From Xiphydria camelus (taxonomy: Eukaryota > Arthropoda > Insecta > Hymenoptera > Xiphydriidae), in contig OY783197.1 in NCBI GenBank assembly GCA_963678675.1, positions 18,949,444-19,013,443 of the forward strand: a stretch of DNA of 64,000 bases, read 5' to 3'. The position numbers and the translations under genes are program-made. Each line of letters starts with the position of its first letter. The stretch's first letter is position 1. The notes beneath the pieces are model-generated. The model did no database searches and was not told the origin of the DNA. It worked only from the letters and a program-made list of their open reading frames with translations. Positions 12,577 to 24,034 of this stretch are shown here, one piece after another.

Positions 12577-14232
12577 TTCTTCGCAACCACGTGGTGCTCC
12601 TCGTCGAGCCCCGAGGGAAAATCGCCTCGCCCATCGAATTCGAGGCGTGAGATGGTATCGCGCGCGTTTCACCGTGCGTAATTAATTGTTAATTAGCGAC
12701 GTTGGATATTGAATGTTAAAATAACACGTCACTCTCTTAATCACAATCAGTAAAATTAACTGAGAATCAGTGTGTAGGCATTGAAATCCAGTGAATATAA
12801 GGTTACTGTAATTTCAGTAACTTTTTATTCACTGAATTTCAGTGACTTTTTATTGATTTTCAGTCATTTTCACCAATGTAGATAAATAGAGCACATGAGA
12901 TTGAACAATTCTTGCAGGCTTTTACTAGAATAAATTGCGTATATACGAGATCTGACTAAAACGAATTTCATTATTTAAGCATACCCTCTTTTTAGCAGCA
13001 ATAAAGACGAGCTACGAAAAAGAACCTACATCACCGTATCCTTCCCCATCCTTTTCTTCCCACCAAATTGGGGCCCGTAATTAATATCAACGCCGTTGCG
13101 AACCCTTTCTTTATATCATTTACTTCGCCGTTCCCGCCATTTTTTATCCCTCTCGGTCGCGGCCGAGAAATTACGAACTCGGATGGGGAAGCTCGCTCTT
13201 TGTTCGTCGTTTCTCCGTCTCCGGGAGCGCGTTGTCTTTTGTGCTCCGCCGGCGGGAAAAGTCGTTCTCTCGAAAAACTCTCGACTTAACGACCACTCGA
13301 AACGATTTTCTCGGGGAGAGTTTCGTTCCATCTCTCTTTCGTTCTCTTTCTCTTTCTCTCTCCCTCTCTCCCTCTTATTTATAACAAATTACATCCACAA
13401 TTATGAGATATTAATCGTATTTATATAGCTGATACGATTGAAGTCCCTCGGAGCTAAGAATTACGAAGATCAAAACATTCTAAAGAATTAAACGTTTACG
13501 GAAAATCGCAAAAATCTAAAATTTTTGCTTCGAATTTCGAATTTCCTTTATTTCTTCCCCTGTAGCAAAGATTTTGAAAACAAAAAAGTTATCTCCTTTT
13601 TTTCGCGAATTGCTCGGATCGTAATCTCGGTAATTAGAAGATCGCTAATTAGATAGTTATACCAGAGGTTGAGCGCACCGTGCATAAAACGCTCGGGCGA
13701 TAGATATGCAGAAATGTGCTTTTACTGCGTGCATTGCATTAGCAAGAGAGGCCCGAACCTCGGGGCACGTGCATCGCGCGCGGTTGATCATCGTCGGCGA
13801 ATGGGACGCGTCGATCGGTTGAATAAACGAGTAGAGTAGGATTTATTGGCCGTAATAAATTGCGCGAGCGAGTCACGTGACTCGCAGTAACGTCGACTAT
13901 AGCGGCTTTTTTTTTCGCCCGCGAGGCATCGGTTTCCTACTCGCGTTGATCTTAATGCACGTGGGAGAGATATCAAAGGAATTAATATCCGATAGGTGTT
14001 CATTATCCGGTGGGTATTATTTATCTGTGGTATCGTTCGATGATATAATAATAAAGAGCGCAACAGTGCGGTAAATAAAGTAATGGAGACGGACTCATGC
14101 GTACTGGTTCTTTTAATACAACTATACTTTCGATGTAGAAGGCAAGAGAATGCGACCTAATAGAGTTGGCTCCTGAAAACTGCACTTTCCAATGGATGCG
14201 AGGGAATACAGATACCCACAACGATTGTAGTT
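12214..14232. other. Gene-free stretch with (GA)n tract
   Basis: It contains the long GA tract at 12509-12571, short repeated TTTCAGTGACTTTTTATT-like units at 12740-12870, and a CT-rich patch at 13340-13372. Open frames across the GA tract encode only RE or SL repeats. No gene is seen. Confidence 0.5.
12509..12571. repeat. (GA)n microsatellite, about 31 units
   Basis: An uninterrupted GA run inside a CpG-rich block. It creates artificial open frames of Arg-Glu or Ser-Leu repeats on both strands. Confidence 0.95.
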
Positions 14233-14815
14233 AGTCTGAGAGAAAAATCTGTTTAAAAGAACTATAACGTAATTAGAAATCATGGTCGATTTTCGCGCCA
14301 ACCATGATCCTATAATTTGTTAAATAACGAAGTTCCGGTTATAGTAACAAAAGATTACGATTGCTGCAACCAGATTAACTTGCAGTATGGTTGATAAATG
14401 TCCCCAAGCTTTTTTTTATACAGCTGACATTACCTTCCAATAATATTATCGATATACTTTTCTGGTTAATTTAACCACGGTCCACGGCTATCATAAAATA
14501 CAAACTTATTGTTAACATAACCATGCTTCACAAGTTATTTTGACTGTTTCATTGTAAATACCCATATTAACAATTAAACCGATCATGAATGCGGTCGAAA
14601 TAGCTTTTGTTACGCGGTTGTATACTAGTAACAATAATATTGTAGTTTATGACACCTAATGATAGCTATGCACCGTAATTAAATTAACCAGAAAAGTAGA
14701 CCAATAATATTAACATTTATCTACAAATAACACGATAACGTAAATATGGTACTAACAACCAGGAAAATTCAACCTCGCCATTATGGTTGATTTTATCATC
14801 CACTTTTCTCTCAGT
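14233..14815. mobile_element. Palindromic TIR element
   Basis: The ends GTCTGAGAGAAAAATC and (reverse complement) GCACTGAGAGAAAAGTGG are inverted. A larger inner inverted pair, about 55 bases each at 14439-14495 and 14660-14713, centres on CTTTTCTGGTTAATTTAA. No coding capacity. The terminus resembles the CACTGAGAAAA group at 9786 and 53892. Confidence 0.65.
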
Positions 14816-17001
14816 GCAGCAAATGCAAGCCGAGGACCAACATAGGTACGAGTATGTTCCCACATGTCCCACTGTGAGTACACACATGTGCGTCAAATTA
14901 CAGTTTACTCATTTACACGCAAACTTTCACCGCGATACAAACACGAATACACCGACTGCCTCGTCATACACGATGCACTTCCCACTGCAGGGACGAGACG
15001 ACGAATGCGCGGACGGTCCGGTCGTCCGCGCGTTTTAACCACCGACGTCTCTCGCTCGCGCGGGAAGCCATCAACGGGGAGCTTTCGACTTGCGAATGTC
15101 TGCACACTCGCGCAGCCGGGCGGCGAGGAAAATGCCAACGAGTTTATAACGCGGAGCTTTTCACACGCTGCGTCGTCGCCCGAAGCTGCTACCGCGCCGT
15201 TGCTCAGGTTATGACGCTTTCACGCTCCTGTAGGTATACCTTCCGTGCCGCGCGCGTTTCGCGCTGGAGCGAAAGGCCAGAGTGGGAGAGGAAGTTGCCG
15301 TGCGTTCCTCGCGCCGCACAAGTGCGGCTGCCACTGCGCGGACCGAGAGGCACTATACTTTTCTTATTCTTCAGGGCCACACACGGGACGGTTATTTTTC
15401 ACCGGGAATTAAATCTCCTCGGCGCGGGGACGAGAATGAAACGCGACTGCGAGGCGATTAGCGACGGGGCTTGCATTTCTGTAGAAATGTTTTCACTCTC
15501 CTCTCGCGGATAATTTCTTAGTTTTTTCGTCTCATAAATAAAAAGCGATATCAGCTCTAGAGCGAAGGCTACGGTTCGGAAATATCGATGGAATAACATT
15601 TCCAACACGCTCGCTGGAAACTTTATTACGAAAATTAAAGCGACAAGCCCCCATCGGGTGTCGGACCGCTGCTCTGCGGATCGAGAGATTTCTCGTCGTA
15701 TAACAATAATAATTCCCCCGGCGATCGCACTGCAATTTTCCGCGGAGAACAATCGCTTTCCGGCGAAACGAATTCGCGTCGGTTGAGAACGGGAAGAAAA
15801 AAAGGAAAAAAAGAAAGACGCTCGCCTCTCAACGACACCGGCGCCAAGCGTCGTGTCGGAACGGGGCAAACGCGCCGTGCCCGGGCTCTCGCCAATTATA
15901 TCGTCTCGCTCGCGTTTTATAACGGCGCCCCGGAGACGCTCGCGCGCGAAAAACGCGCTCTCGACGGAGTCTCTCTCGACGTGGATGTAAGAGTGTCTAC
16001 AGATATACCCCGTTCGTCGTTCGACGGATCCAATTAGTTAGATATTGTACGTCTATATATACATATGTGTGCTCGTCGTCTAATTGCGGCAAAAAATCGC
16101 GGCGCGTACATATCGATGGCTCCTGCAACGAAAATAGCTCATCCAGTTGCTACGGCGATGAAAAGATCTCGACGTGACTTACGATCTTCCATTATTACTG
16201 TGACAACCAGATGTAGGTATTATAAAAAGCCATCGATATGTACATGTAATCCAAGAGATGAAGATAATTAACATTTTAACGCGGGAGAGATGGACACATG
16301 TACGTTTCTCTTGTTTTTCAAAAATACTCGCTAATAATTGCGATGATCGAGTTGATTTGAAGATGATATTGAAAGAACAGATTGCGATAGCAGGCTTCAC
16401 AGCCCCTATTTATTTCGTTTTCGAGGGCAAAAAAGGGGGAAATTTTGCGGTGGTTTTAAAAAATAACAATTTTTAAGATATGCGACGAAACGCCAATATT
16501 TATTAAGCGAATAAAACGATGTTTTTATAACTTGAAAATTTATATCTCATGCCAAGTAACTTAAATCTGAGTATCGCGATCTGATTCAAAGAAATGGGGA
16601 TCTATAGTTTCTGGTGAGAAACGTTAATTCAGCTAGGCTTTTACATTTTAAATGAAATATTAATACGGATAGATAACACAGAGACTATATAGTACCATTT
16701 TATAAAAAAAAAGAAAAACAAAGAAATTAACCATTTAGACCCATTCCACGTAATCCGAAACGATGAAAAGATTAACTCGATTGAGAAGTTAAGTACCTAA
16801 TAGGTGGTTTTAGAGGAAAAATATTGAATTATAAAGGAAAAAGGGGAAAATCGCGAGTTAGGGTGTAAAGGCAAACTTTAAAAATTTGGAATATAAAAGA
16901 GTATAGGAGACACATTGTGAAACCTGCGATATAGATCTGACATAAAAATGAGAAAAAAAAAGTGCAATCGCCTATTGTATTGTTACAAAAAAACGACTTA
17001 C
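14816..17001. other. Gene-free stretch, CpG-rich
   Basis: CpG-rich from about 15000 to 16050, with open frames of up to 156 codons on the minus strand (15399-15869) that overlap others and show no domain. AT-rich from 16270 to 16990. If the exon at 17002-17117 is real, the part next to it is its downstream intron. Confidence 0.5.
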
Positions 17002-17117
17002 CTGGTGTGTGGCTGCAGGGTGTCGGGGATGGGCAATAGGACTATTAGCCGGCTGTGCATATGGGGCGCGTAAGCGCAACCTCCACCGCCAAACTGCCCC
17101 AGCTTTGTCTCTGCATT
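17002..17117 (-). CDS. Candidate internal exon, unknown product
   Basis: On the minus strand the 116-base segment is preceded by a strong acceptor (a run of T followed by GCAG) and followed by a strong donor, CAG|GTAAGTCG. This pairing is far better than chance elsewhere in the window. Two frames are open through the whole segment. Frame one reads NAETKLGQFGGGGCAYAPHM and onward. Frame three includes APYAQPANSPIAHPRHPAAT and ends exactly on the donor. I cannot choose between them, and an untranslated exon is also possible. An alternative acceptor lies 7 bases inside. No partner exon was recognised nearby. The gene would run right to left with large introns, and a palindromic transposon sits about 110 bases upstream. 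Confidence 0.4.
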
Positions 17118-17223
17118 CTGCAAAAAAAAACGATAGATTTCTCGTTAATTGTGAATATAAACGTCATTTAAAGCTGGTATATTAACGTTGGTCAAAGATT
17201 CACAGGTAAATGGATAATCAACT
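17118..17223. other. Putative acceptor tract and spacer
   Basis: It carries the T-rich tract (minus strand) of the candidate exon and about 90 bases of unremarkable AT-rich DNA up to the GCAT duplication of the next element. Confidence 0.4.
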
Positions 17224-17227
17224 GCAT

Positions 17228-18212
17228 GGGTCATTCCATACCAAATCGGACACTTTTTGGAGTAACATTTCGGATTTTGCTCAAATTTGGATATATTGTA
17301 GTCTTTGTCGATGTTTAAAATTGTTGATTTTACAGCCACTTGAAAAATAACGCTGCTTTTTTTTCATTAAATTATAATTATCAAACCGGTTGTCGGCTGA
17401 GAATAATCTTTTGGGTACTAAAAGTGAAAGAGTTGAAAAATCAGAGAAAAATTGCATCGATCAAAAAAAAACTTTTTTAAATAATTTTATTTGCAATTGA
17501 TTTAAACAAATGACGTATTTTCATAGCTGGCCACTTTTTAAAAATCTGAAAAAAAGCAAGCATATACTTTGATATCCTCTCTTTAACGACAAACAAACAA
17601 AAATAACGACACTTTAAAATTGACGACACAAAAATTAATTGAAGTTGACGCCGCGTCGGCCTCGCCGCGTCGGCCCCGCCGCTAGCGTGTCGCCAAGCCA
17701 GTCGAACCCACCGACCGGTGGCTGGTGGCGGGGCCGACGTGCCAATTCCGACGCGGCGTCAACTTCAATTAATTTTTGTGTCGTCAATTTTAAAGTGTCG
17801 TTATTTTTGTTTGTTTGTCGTTAAGGAGAGGATATCAAAGTATATGCTTGCTTTTTTTTCAGATTTTTAAAAAGTGGCCAGCTATGAAAATACGTCATTT
17901 GTTTAAATCAAGTGCAAATAAAATTATTAAACAAATTTTTTTTTTGATCGATGCAATGTTTCTCTGGTTTTTCAACTCTTTCACTTTTAGTACCCAAAAG
18001 ATTATTCTCAGCCGACAACCGGTTTGATAATTATAATTTAATGAAAAAAAAGCAGCGTTATTTTTCAAGTGGCTGTAAAATCAACAATTTTCAAAATTTT
18101 GAAAAATCCTTCGAGATACGGTTAAACATCGACAAAGACTACAATATATCCAAATTTGAGCAAAATCCGAAATGTTACTCCAAAAAGTGTCCGATTTGGT
18201 ATGGAATGACCC
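17228..18212. mobile_element. 985-bp palindromic transposon, complete copy
   Basis: Two arms of about 430-490 bases are near-perfect reverse complements from GGGTCATTCCATACCAAATC inward to AATTAATTTTTGTGTCGTCA. They surround a GC-rich asymmetric centre near 17650-17760. A 4-bp GCAT lies on both sides (17224-17227 and 18213-18216), as expected of a target duplication. The left arm lacks about 30 bases found in the right arm (CGTATCTCGAAG block). There is no coding capacity; open frames here are arm sequence. Truncated copies in the other orientation lie at 59378 and 61481. The superfamily is unassigned; a 4-bp duplication fits Sola-type elements among others. Confidence 0.85.
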
Positions 18213-18216
18213 GCAT

Positions 18217-18600
18217 ATATCACAATATACTTCGCGCATCAAAAAACGACACGCAGTGCAAAGAGAGAAAGAGGTAGCATTAAATGAACGTCGTTATACC
18301 CAGCAATTCTCGTTGGTCCGTCGCCGAGAGAAAATTTTCACTTCAACAACCTCCACCGTCTCTATATTTGCTCCTCTCTGCAGTTCGCGAGAGAATATAT
18401 TTTATGCTCGTTGTGTGTTCGCGCGCGCTGCATAAATGTTTGCATATGTATGCGGAGTCCTTGTCAGAAAGAAAGATACTAATAAAAATATTTGCGAAAC
18501 AAAAATGTAATTTTATTGATATTTTATATTTAGAATATATATTTTGAGCTGTATATATTCAGTAATTCGACTTTCTCGTACAGATATATATATATATATA
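18217..18600. other. Gene-free stretch
   Basis: Unremarkable DNA ending in a TA dinucleotide run at 18584-18602. Short open frames show no domain. Confidence 0.5.
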
Positions 18601-19267
18601 TATCAAGAAAAATACCTTAGTTAAAATGACAAAACGCATCTGGTTAAATATATTTAATTATTCCGACCAAAATACTAGTACGTTTAACCAGACAGATGGA
18701 GGATCAGGGTTCTCACAAATGTTGATCTTTAAATTCCCTGACTCTTTCGGGTTTTCCAGAGAAAAAATCGCATTTTTCCATACCATTTAATTGACTCAAA
18801 AAAATGGCATGAAATGTAATACATATAAAGAAGGATAAGTTCAAATAAGGCACAAGTGTAACAAAAGCTATACAAAATTTAACAATGCAATAGAACATAG
18901 CTACTCGACGTATACACGGATCGGTAAAGAGAGAAGAAGGTGTTAAATACGAATTATAATTTAACATAATTTAAACTACATTCATGCGAGTATTGCAAAA
19001 ACACTACAAATTGTATACACATTTATGCTATATCACAAAACATTGGTTAATTATTCCCTAAGAATATTATATTGGAAATCAATATCACATCGACAGCTCA
19101 ATAAAAAAATGGCGCGATATTCTCTTCTCAAGAGATTATATTTAAATTCCCCGACTTTTCCCAGTTCTCCAGGTCTGTTGCAACCCTCAGGAACCATATT
19201 TCACCAAAACGTTTTGGTCGTGGCCTCCGAGATTTTGGTCCAATTGATCAGGTTATTTTTCTCAGTG
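18601..19267 (-). mobile_element. CACTGAGAAAAATAACC family MITE, copy A (interrupted)
   Basis: The right end, read in reverse complement, is CACTGAGAAAAATAACCTGA followed by ACCAAAATCTCGGAGG. It matches the left ends of copies at 53010 and 53892. The left end (AAAATGACAAAACGCATCTG) matches their right ends, so this copy is inverted relative to them. It is split by 485 bases at 18704-19188. A TA follows the right end. No coding capacity. Confidence 0.75.
18704..19188. mobile_element. Nested insertion with AGGA duplication
   Basis: It interrupts copy A of the MITE. AGGA occurs on both sides (18700-18703 and 19189-19192), while the uninterrupted copy at 53010 has a single matching GGAGGATCC on its reverse strand. 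The ends TCAGGGTT and (reverse complement) GAGGGTT form a short TIR. Internal CCCTGACTCTTTCGGGTTTT and CCCCGACTTTTCCCAGTTCT blocks are direct repeats and also occur at 6280 and 9205. Confidence 0.6.
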
Positions 19268-19269
19268 TA

Positions 19270-21584
19270 CGATCGACAATTCAGAAACAAAAAAATGTCG
19301 ATTTTTCGATGTCGATGCACGATCATCCGGTCAAATTCACAGGTCCTGCATTCATGAAGTGCGACCGCTCGTATTCGCGCGCGTCTCCCGCATGTATCAC
19401 GAACGCACCACCACCACCACTCCGTGCCTACATTACGGCAGAAAGGGGTGGCGGGGGCGGGATGCACGAGCAGAGAGAGTACGTGACGAAAGCGCTCGGC
19501 GGAAAACAAGGGTGCTCCCGGAGGGAAAGAGGCGATGTTTGCGCTCGGACCGGCATCGCGCGTCGGCATCAGTATGCGAGCCGCGCGTCTGATTAAACGT
19601 CGATATGCGTTCCGCCCCCATCCCCGGCGCGCCGCTGGGCGCGATTCAACCCCTACGCCTCGCGCTTCCCGCGCGTAGTCGCACCTACTCGCGCCCCTGA
19701 GCTCGCGCAGCCCGGCGTACACGGAGAAAAGTTTATATTGGATTTCATATTTAATGCAATACGTCGCACCGCGCGCGCCGCCTCGAGATAAATTATTTAT
19801 ATCGGAACTCTCTCTCTCTCCTCGCGTCTGCTTATATTCGCCGTGCGCGCGCGCACGCCGTTGCGGAAAGGCGCGAAGAGCGAAAAAGAAGAAGAAGGAT
19901 CGACGGCGACGTAAGCAGAACAGGACTGGCTGGGTGGAGAGGGGTGAAAGGGAGCCGTCAACGTCGTGCCACTGGTCGACGTCTCGGAACGATGATTATT
20001 ATTATTATTATCATCGGTCGACGAGGGGAACATATTTATACGCCGCGCCGTCGTCGAGGAGCGAAATGCGCGAACAATTCCGTTCGCGAGATTATTCTCC
20101 GCTCGGCGGTGGAAATAAAAATTGCGCGCGATTCCTCCGCGCGGGATTTTCTCTTCTTTTTCGTTTCCGTTGCGCTTTCTATTTTCATTATTTTCGCCCG
20201 TCACGTCCCCTCGTATACACCACTACAACTAGGTGGTTACACGACGGAGCGGAGAATGTATAACTAGTTCTGTACGCATGTATGTACGTATGTATATTGC
20301 GCGGAACGTGCAAGTAGCAACGATAAACTGCAGCGCGGTACGCCCATCTGCGCGTAATTATTGGAATCGAATAACCGATGAGCCGTTGCCATGCAGGCAC
20401 CTCTTCCGCAGTGTGCCGACTCGCTCGTATTCGCGCTTGATGGGCAGCCCCTACATTGTATTTTCGCTTTCCGTCCGTGTAATTCGCGCTCCGCGGCGAC
20501 GGCGCGCCGATAAATCGATGAGCGCGGGCATTTCTGGAGTTGAAAGGGGACATCGCGAGCAGTTGTCGCTCGAGGGTGTGTAATTGAAAATTTGGAAACG
20601 AATTTTTTACAGCGATTGCTTAACGATTCTCTCGAATGAATTCGTTTCAGTCATTTTGGGCACTCAGCTATGATCGGCTGGTCGGAGAAAGAAATGTTTC
20701 AAACAAAAGTTGTGCAGTTTCGTTGGCTCTGCAAATTTTGTCCGAAGCATTTTCCTCTCCGACCGACAAATCCGGAGATACGAGCACCATAAATCTCCGT
20801 CGCGCAAAACGCTGCAAATAATCGAGTGATAACTAACCGCACGTATTCCGCCGACACGCGTATTCTATATTCACTCGAGCAAACGGGAAGAAATGTACTC
20901 GGGACGACGGAGAAATTACTACGATATGCTCACCGGTCCGTGGCACACGGTCGCTCGCTGGGTTACGATGTGTATCTAGACACGTCACTTCCGATGGCAG
21001 CGTGCCACGCGAATAGTCGACGAATAACTGTACCCACGGTCGTACCGAATGAAATACGAGTTCGGTTGACGGAGAAATTGCTGCGAGGTGCTTGCCTACC
21101 GGTCCTCGACACGGTCCACAATTAAGAAAATATCACAAAATGTACGACGGTATATGATCACATCGATAAAACAATAATAACGATTCACATTTCTTCATTG
21201 CGATTGCTTACGAAAAAAATGGAGTGCCAAAATGTATGTTTCGGACGCTGATTACGCAGTCCAATTAAAAATTCACGAAGCGAAGAACTGTTAACGGCGC
21301 GAGCGGAATGACCGATTCGCCGACTCCAATGACATCACCGGGACGACGTCGGCGTCCGGGAATGCGGCGAATCTTCTACACAGGTATAGAAAGAGAAAGT
21401 CAACGGCGCTCCTCGCGTCGGGATGCGTCTCGATTTCCACCGCAACAAAGTCCACGGGGGATACTTCGATTTTCAATGACGACGAGGTCGATACCTCGTC
21501 TCTTCTCGAATACCCAGACAGACTTGTTTGATCGTCACGATGTTCGTACAAACTACAATAATTGATTGTTCTAAAGTTTTTATT
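19270..21584. other. Gene-free stretch, CpG-rich
   Basis: CpG-rich to about 20600, with an ATT triplet run near 19993-20010. Open frames of up to 173 codons overlap on both strands (19201-20583) and show no domain. A 99-codon frame at 20826-21125 holds two in-frame EKLLR segments produced by a diverged duplication. Confidence 0.5.
20895..21118 (+). repeat. Diverged tandem repeat in an open frame
   Basis: GACGGAGAAATTACTACG at about 20905 recurs as GACGGAGAAATTGCTGCG at about 21070, each followed by ACCGGTCC and CACGGTC. The period is about 165 bases, a multiple of three, so both lie in one 99-codon frame. No other coding evidence is seen. Confidence 0.4.
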
Positions 21585-21589
21585 TGTTT

Positions 21590-21845
21590 AGCCGCATGAG
21601 CTTAGAAAAAGAATCGTTCTTAAAAAAATTGTTCAATTTATATTATAATGCGATTCAAATTAATCGCTGTATTTATTAACATATTTACGAAAAATTGTGC
21701 ATATATTGTATAAATGTTTAACATTTTATTTGTATTAATTTGAAATCATTTAATGACAGAAATATATACTTCCCTAATGACTCATAAAGCGCACAAACTT
21801 GATGCATCTGTTGAGTTAATATTACCAAAAGTTGCTGTACAATCA
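21590..21845 (+). repeat. Dispersed repeat, copy 1 of 2
   Basis: It aligns by eye with 40040-40310 in the same orientation, sharing GATTCAAATTAATCGCTGTA, TTTATTTGTATYAGTTT and CTTGATGCATCTG in order. No coding capacity. It directly precedes the TA element at 21851. Confidence 0.65.
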
Positions 21846-21850
21846 ACGTA

Positions 21851-22088
21851 CACCGAGTAAACAAATGTATTTTCAAATACGGCGACATAAACATTTCGTT
21901 AGGACACGAAAATATATATTAATTATTAAAACGTTTATTTCACTCAAATGGTTATTCCGGAGAATTAAATTGTGTCAAATAGATATCATAATAGTTAAAC
22001 AGTAGGTATTTACTTAGTCCAACAAAACATTTATTTCGCCATATTCAAACAAACTTTTATTAACTGCAAATAAACTGTTTTCTCCGTG
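21851..22088. mobile_element. CACCGAG-type TA element, copy 1
   Basis: The ends CACCGAGTAAACAAATGTAT and (reverse complement) CACGGAGAAAACAGTTTATT are flanked by TA (21849-21850 and 22089-22090). Both arms carry a ATATGGCGAAATAAA-like block. A second copy lies at 57203-57384. No coding capacity. Confidence 0.75.
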
Positions 22089-22090
22089 TA

Positions 22091-22668
22091 CATATTTCCC
22101 CATCCGGATATCGACGATCGCCCTATCTTTTCGAAGTCGCAACACTACCACGCGCATCTCCCGACGGACGACTGCGACACGTCGCGCACGTGCAGCGCAG
22201 AACAAAGAGCAATTATACGCATTTTTCCCCGGCGATATTTCACGGTGCTCGGCCCTTAAACGGTGCGCTCGCGGGGATGTGATTTATTCGGCTAATTATC
22301 CACGCCTGGATCCGCCTCTCTTCTGTCTCTCTCGCCCTCGCGATCGCTACGGGAAGATCGATTTGCCAGGTACGGATAAATTACAAGCAATGCGTAACTA
22401 CCTGCTGATCGTTGATGGACCGGGCCGATTGTTAGGGCTGACTGCGCTTGAATAAATATCGATGGAAAAAATGTGTCGCGGACTCTTTTATCGTGAGACG
22501 AATTAGGAGGAATTTTTTTCCTCCTCATTGCGATGCGAGTTCGTAGATCAATGGTTCAATTCAAAGCTGAGCACGTCAATCGTCGCAGAACTGCTGCTGT
22601 TATATCTTTCCGATATTCATCAGCACTACTGTTATCACGCTCAATTAAATTTTAACTAATCGCGCCAA
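22091..22668. other. Gene-free stretch
   Basis: Moderately CpG-rich at 22100-22340. No domain-bearing frame or splice pair is seen. Confidence 0.5.
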
Positions 22669-23012
22669 TAATGCCAAAAAGTCGCATGCGTCAAAAAGTA
22701 CGTTTATACTGCGAAAACGGTGTATAAATAAAATTTTTTATTCGCTCAAATTTGCCTAGATATGAATAAATAAAGTGAAAAAATAAATTGGAAATTTAAA
22801 AGCTAAATAGCCTATAAAGTATGTCTATACGCCCTTTTGGCATTAAGTTTTACACGCACCTTTGCCTTTAGTTTTTCAAATTTTTATTTCACCATTTTCG
22901 AAGTATTACCTATTTCTATCGGTTGCGAGAACACACATTATTTGTATAAGTCCTTTTGGCTTCTATGATACCAAAAGGGCGTAAAGTGGCGTATTCGAAC
23001 CTTTTGGCATTA
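22669..23012 (+). mobile_element. GCCAAAAGG-family element, copy 1
   Basis: The ends are TAATGCCAAAAAG and (reverse complement) TAATGCCAAAAGGTTCG. Internal copies of CGCCCTTTTGGCATTA and CCAAAAGGGCGTA divide it into two halves. Read in reverse complement, both halves align with the element at 26834-27224, so the two copies are inverted relative to each other. The interior shares TTTAGTTTTTCAAATTTTTA and ATTCGCTCAAATTTGCCTA. No coding capacity. Confidence 0.75.
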
Positions 23013-23709
23013 GTAGGACGAAATACGGATCGAGAGTCGTTCGATCGAGACTCGAAATTGAGAAAGAAATTCAATACTGAGAACGCGATGGTCTCTGAGG
23101 AAATGACGGAAAAATCTGTAAGTACATCTACATATGTATATAGTTTTCAGCGATGTTTTCACTCCTCACAATGCGATTCCATTACAATTTCCCTCTTCCG
23201 CTCCACGAGCAAAATACGTATCATATCGATTCGACTATGCTTCCGGGAACCTGCAGCAAGTGGATTCGCTCCCTGCGCGAACTGCACTATCCCTCGACCT
23301 TTTGCTCGCACCCCTCACCATCAACCGTCACTCCCGACGTCGGTGAGCAATCCGCTAAAAGCAGCAGCTCGAACCGAGGAACTGAGTCGCTCTTCGGGCG
23401 AGCAGTTTCCGAACGAAAGTGTGGGTGTGTAATTCGAGTTGAACGGGAGCTCGGACGCCTCTCGCGCGCGAAGGAGGATATCTTGCGAGGAGACTGACGT
23501 GCTTACATTGTTGAAAAGGTTTGCGAGTTCATGATTACGTACTGTACGGTCATGAAAATGAAGCAAGTTTTTTAGGCTGGGTATACATTTGAACACGAAC
23601 GAGGTAATGTTATGGGAGATAGGAGGCTTTAAAACTTCCTACACCTTCCTCAACAGAGACTGCATCTATTTTTTAATAGTTTTAGTATTTAACATATCGT
23701 ATTCATTTC
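23013..23709. other. Gene-free stretch
   Basis: An open frame at 22956-23432 (158 codons) starts inside the preceding element and continues here. A GTAAGT donor-like site lies at about 23117. I found no acceptor or domain that would make it an exon. Confidence 0.4.
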
Positions 23710-24034
23710 TTAATCCCTTACTGCATATTATAGTGTACCATATATGGCACATGAAATATTTTGACATATAGTTTGCGCCGTCTATTGAACTATAGCCTAA
23801 ATTGAACCACAAATATCTGTCCATTTACATTTATTTTACATGAAATCTGCATTACCTAAAAAATGAAACTTCATTTCTGAGAAATAAATAGTTTAACAGT
23901 CAATCCTAATTGAAAATAAATATTAATTTTTGCAAAAAATAGTCTTTTAGTGTTAGTTCCTTCTATAAAAGGTCAAAATTAACCTACAGAATTTTTCTTT
24001 TGAAAATATAAAAAATCATGCAGTAAGGGGTTAA
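23710..24034. mobile_element. PiggyBac-like (TTAA) non-autonomous element
   Basis: It begins TTAATCCCTTACTGCAT and ends with the reverse complement of TTAACCCCTTACTGCAT, so TTAA flanks TIRs of about 13 bases. The interior is AT-rich with no open frame. Confidence 0.75.

Noticed and set aside
12253..12681. Frames of 139, 68 and 83 codons
   Set aside because: They are produced by the (GA)n tract and encode only Ser-Leu or Arg-Glu repeats there.
15399..15869. 156-codon minus-strand frame
   Set aside because: It sits in a CpG-rich block, overlaps frames in two other phases, and shows no recognisable motif.
19201..20267. Frames of 173, 169, 135 and 107 codons on both strands
   Set aside because: Mutually overlapping frames in CpG-rich DNA. 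The first starts inside a MITE. None has a domain.
22956..23432. 158-codon frame with a GTAAGT site inside
   Set aside because: It begins in a transposon end. I could find neither an acceptor nor a continuation, so an exon is not supported.
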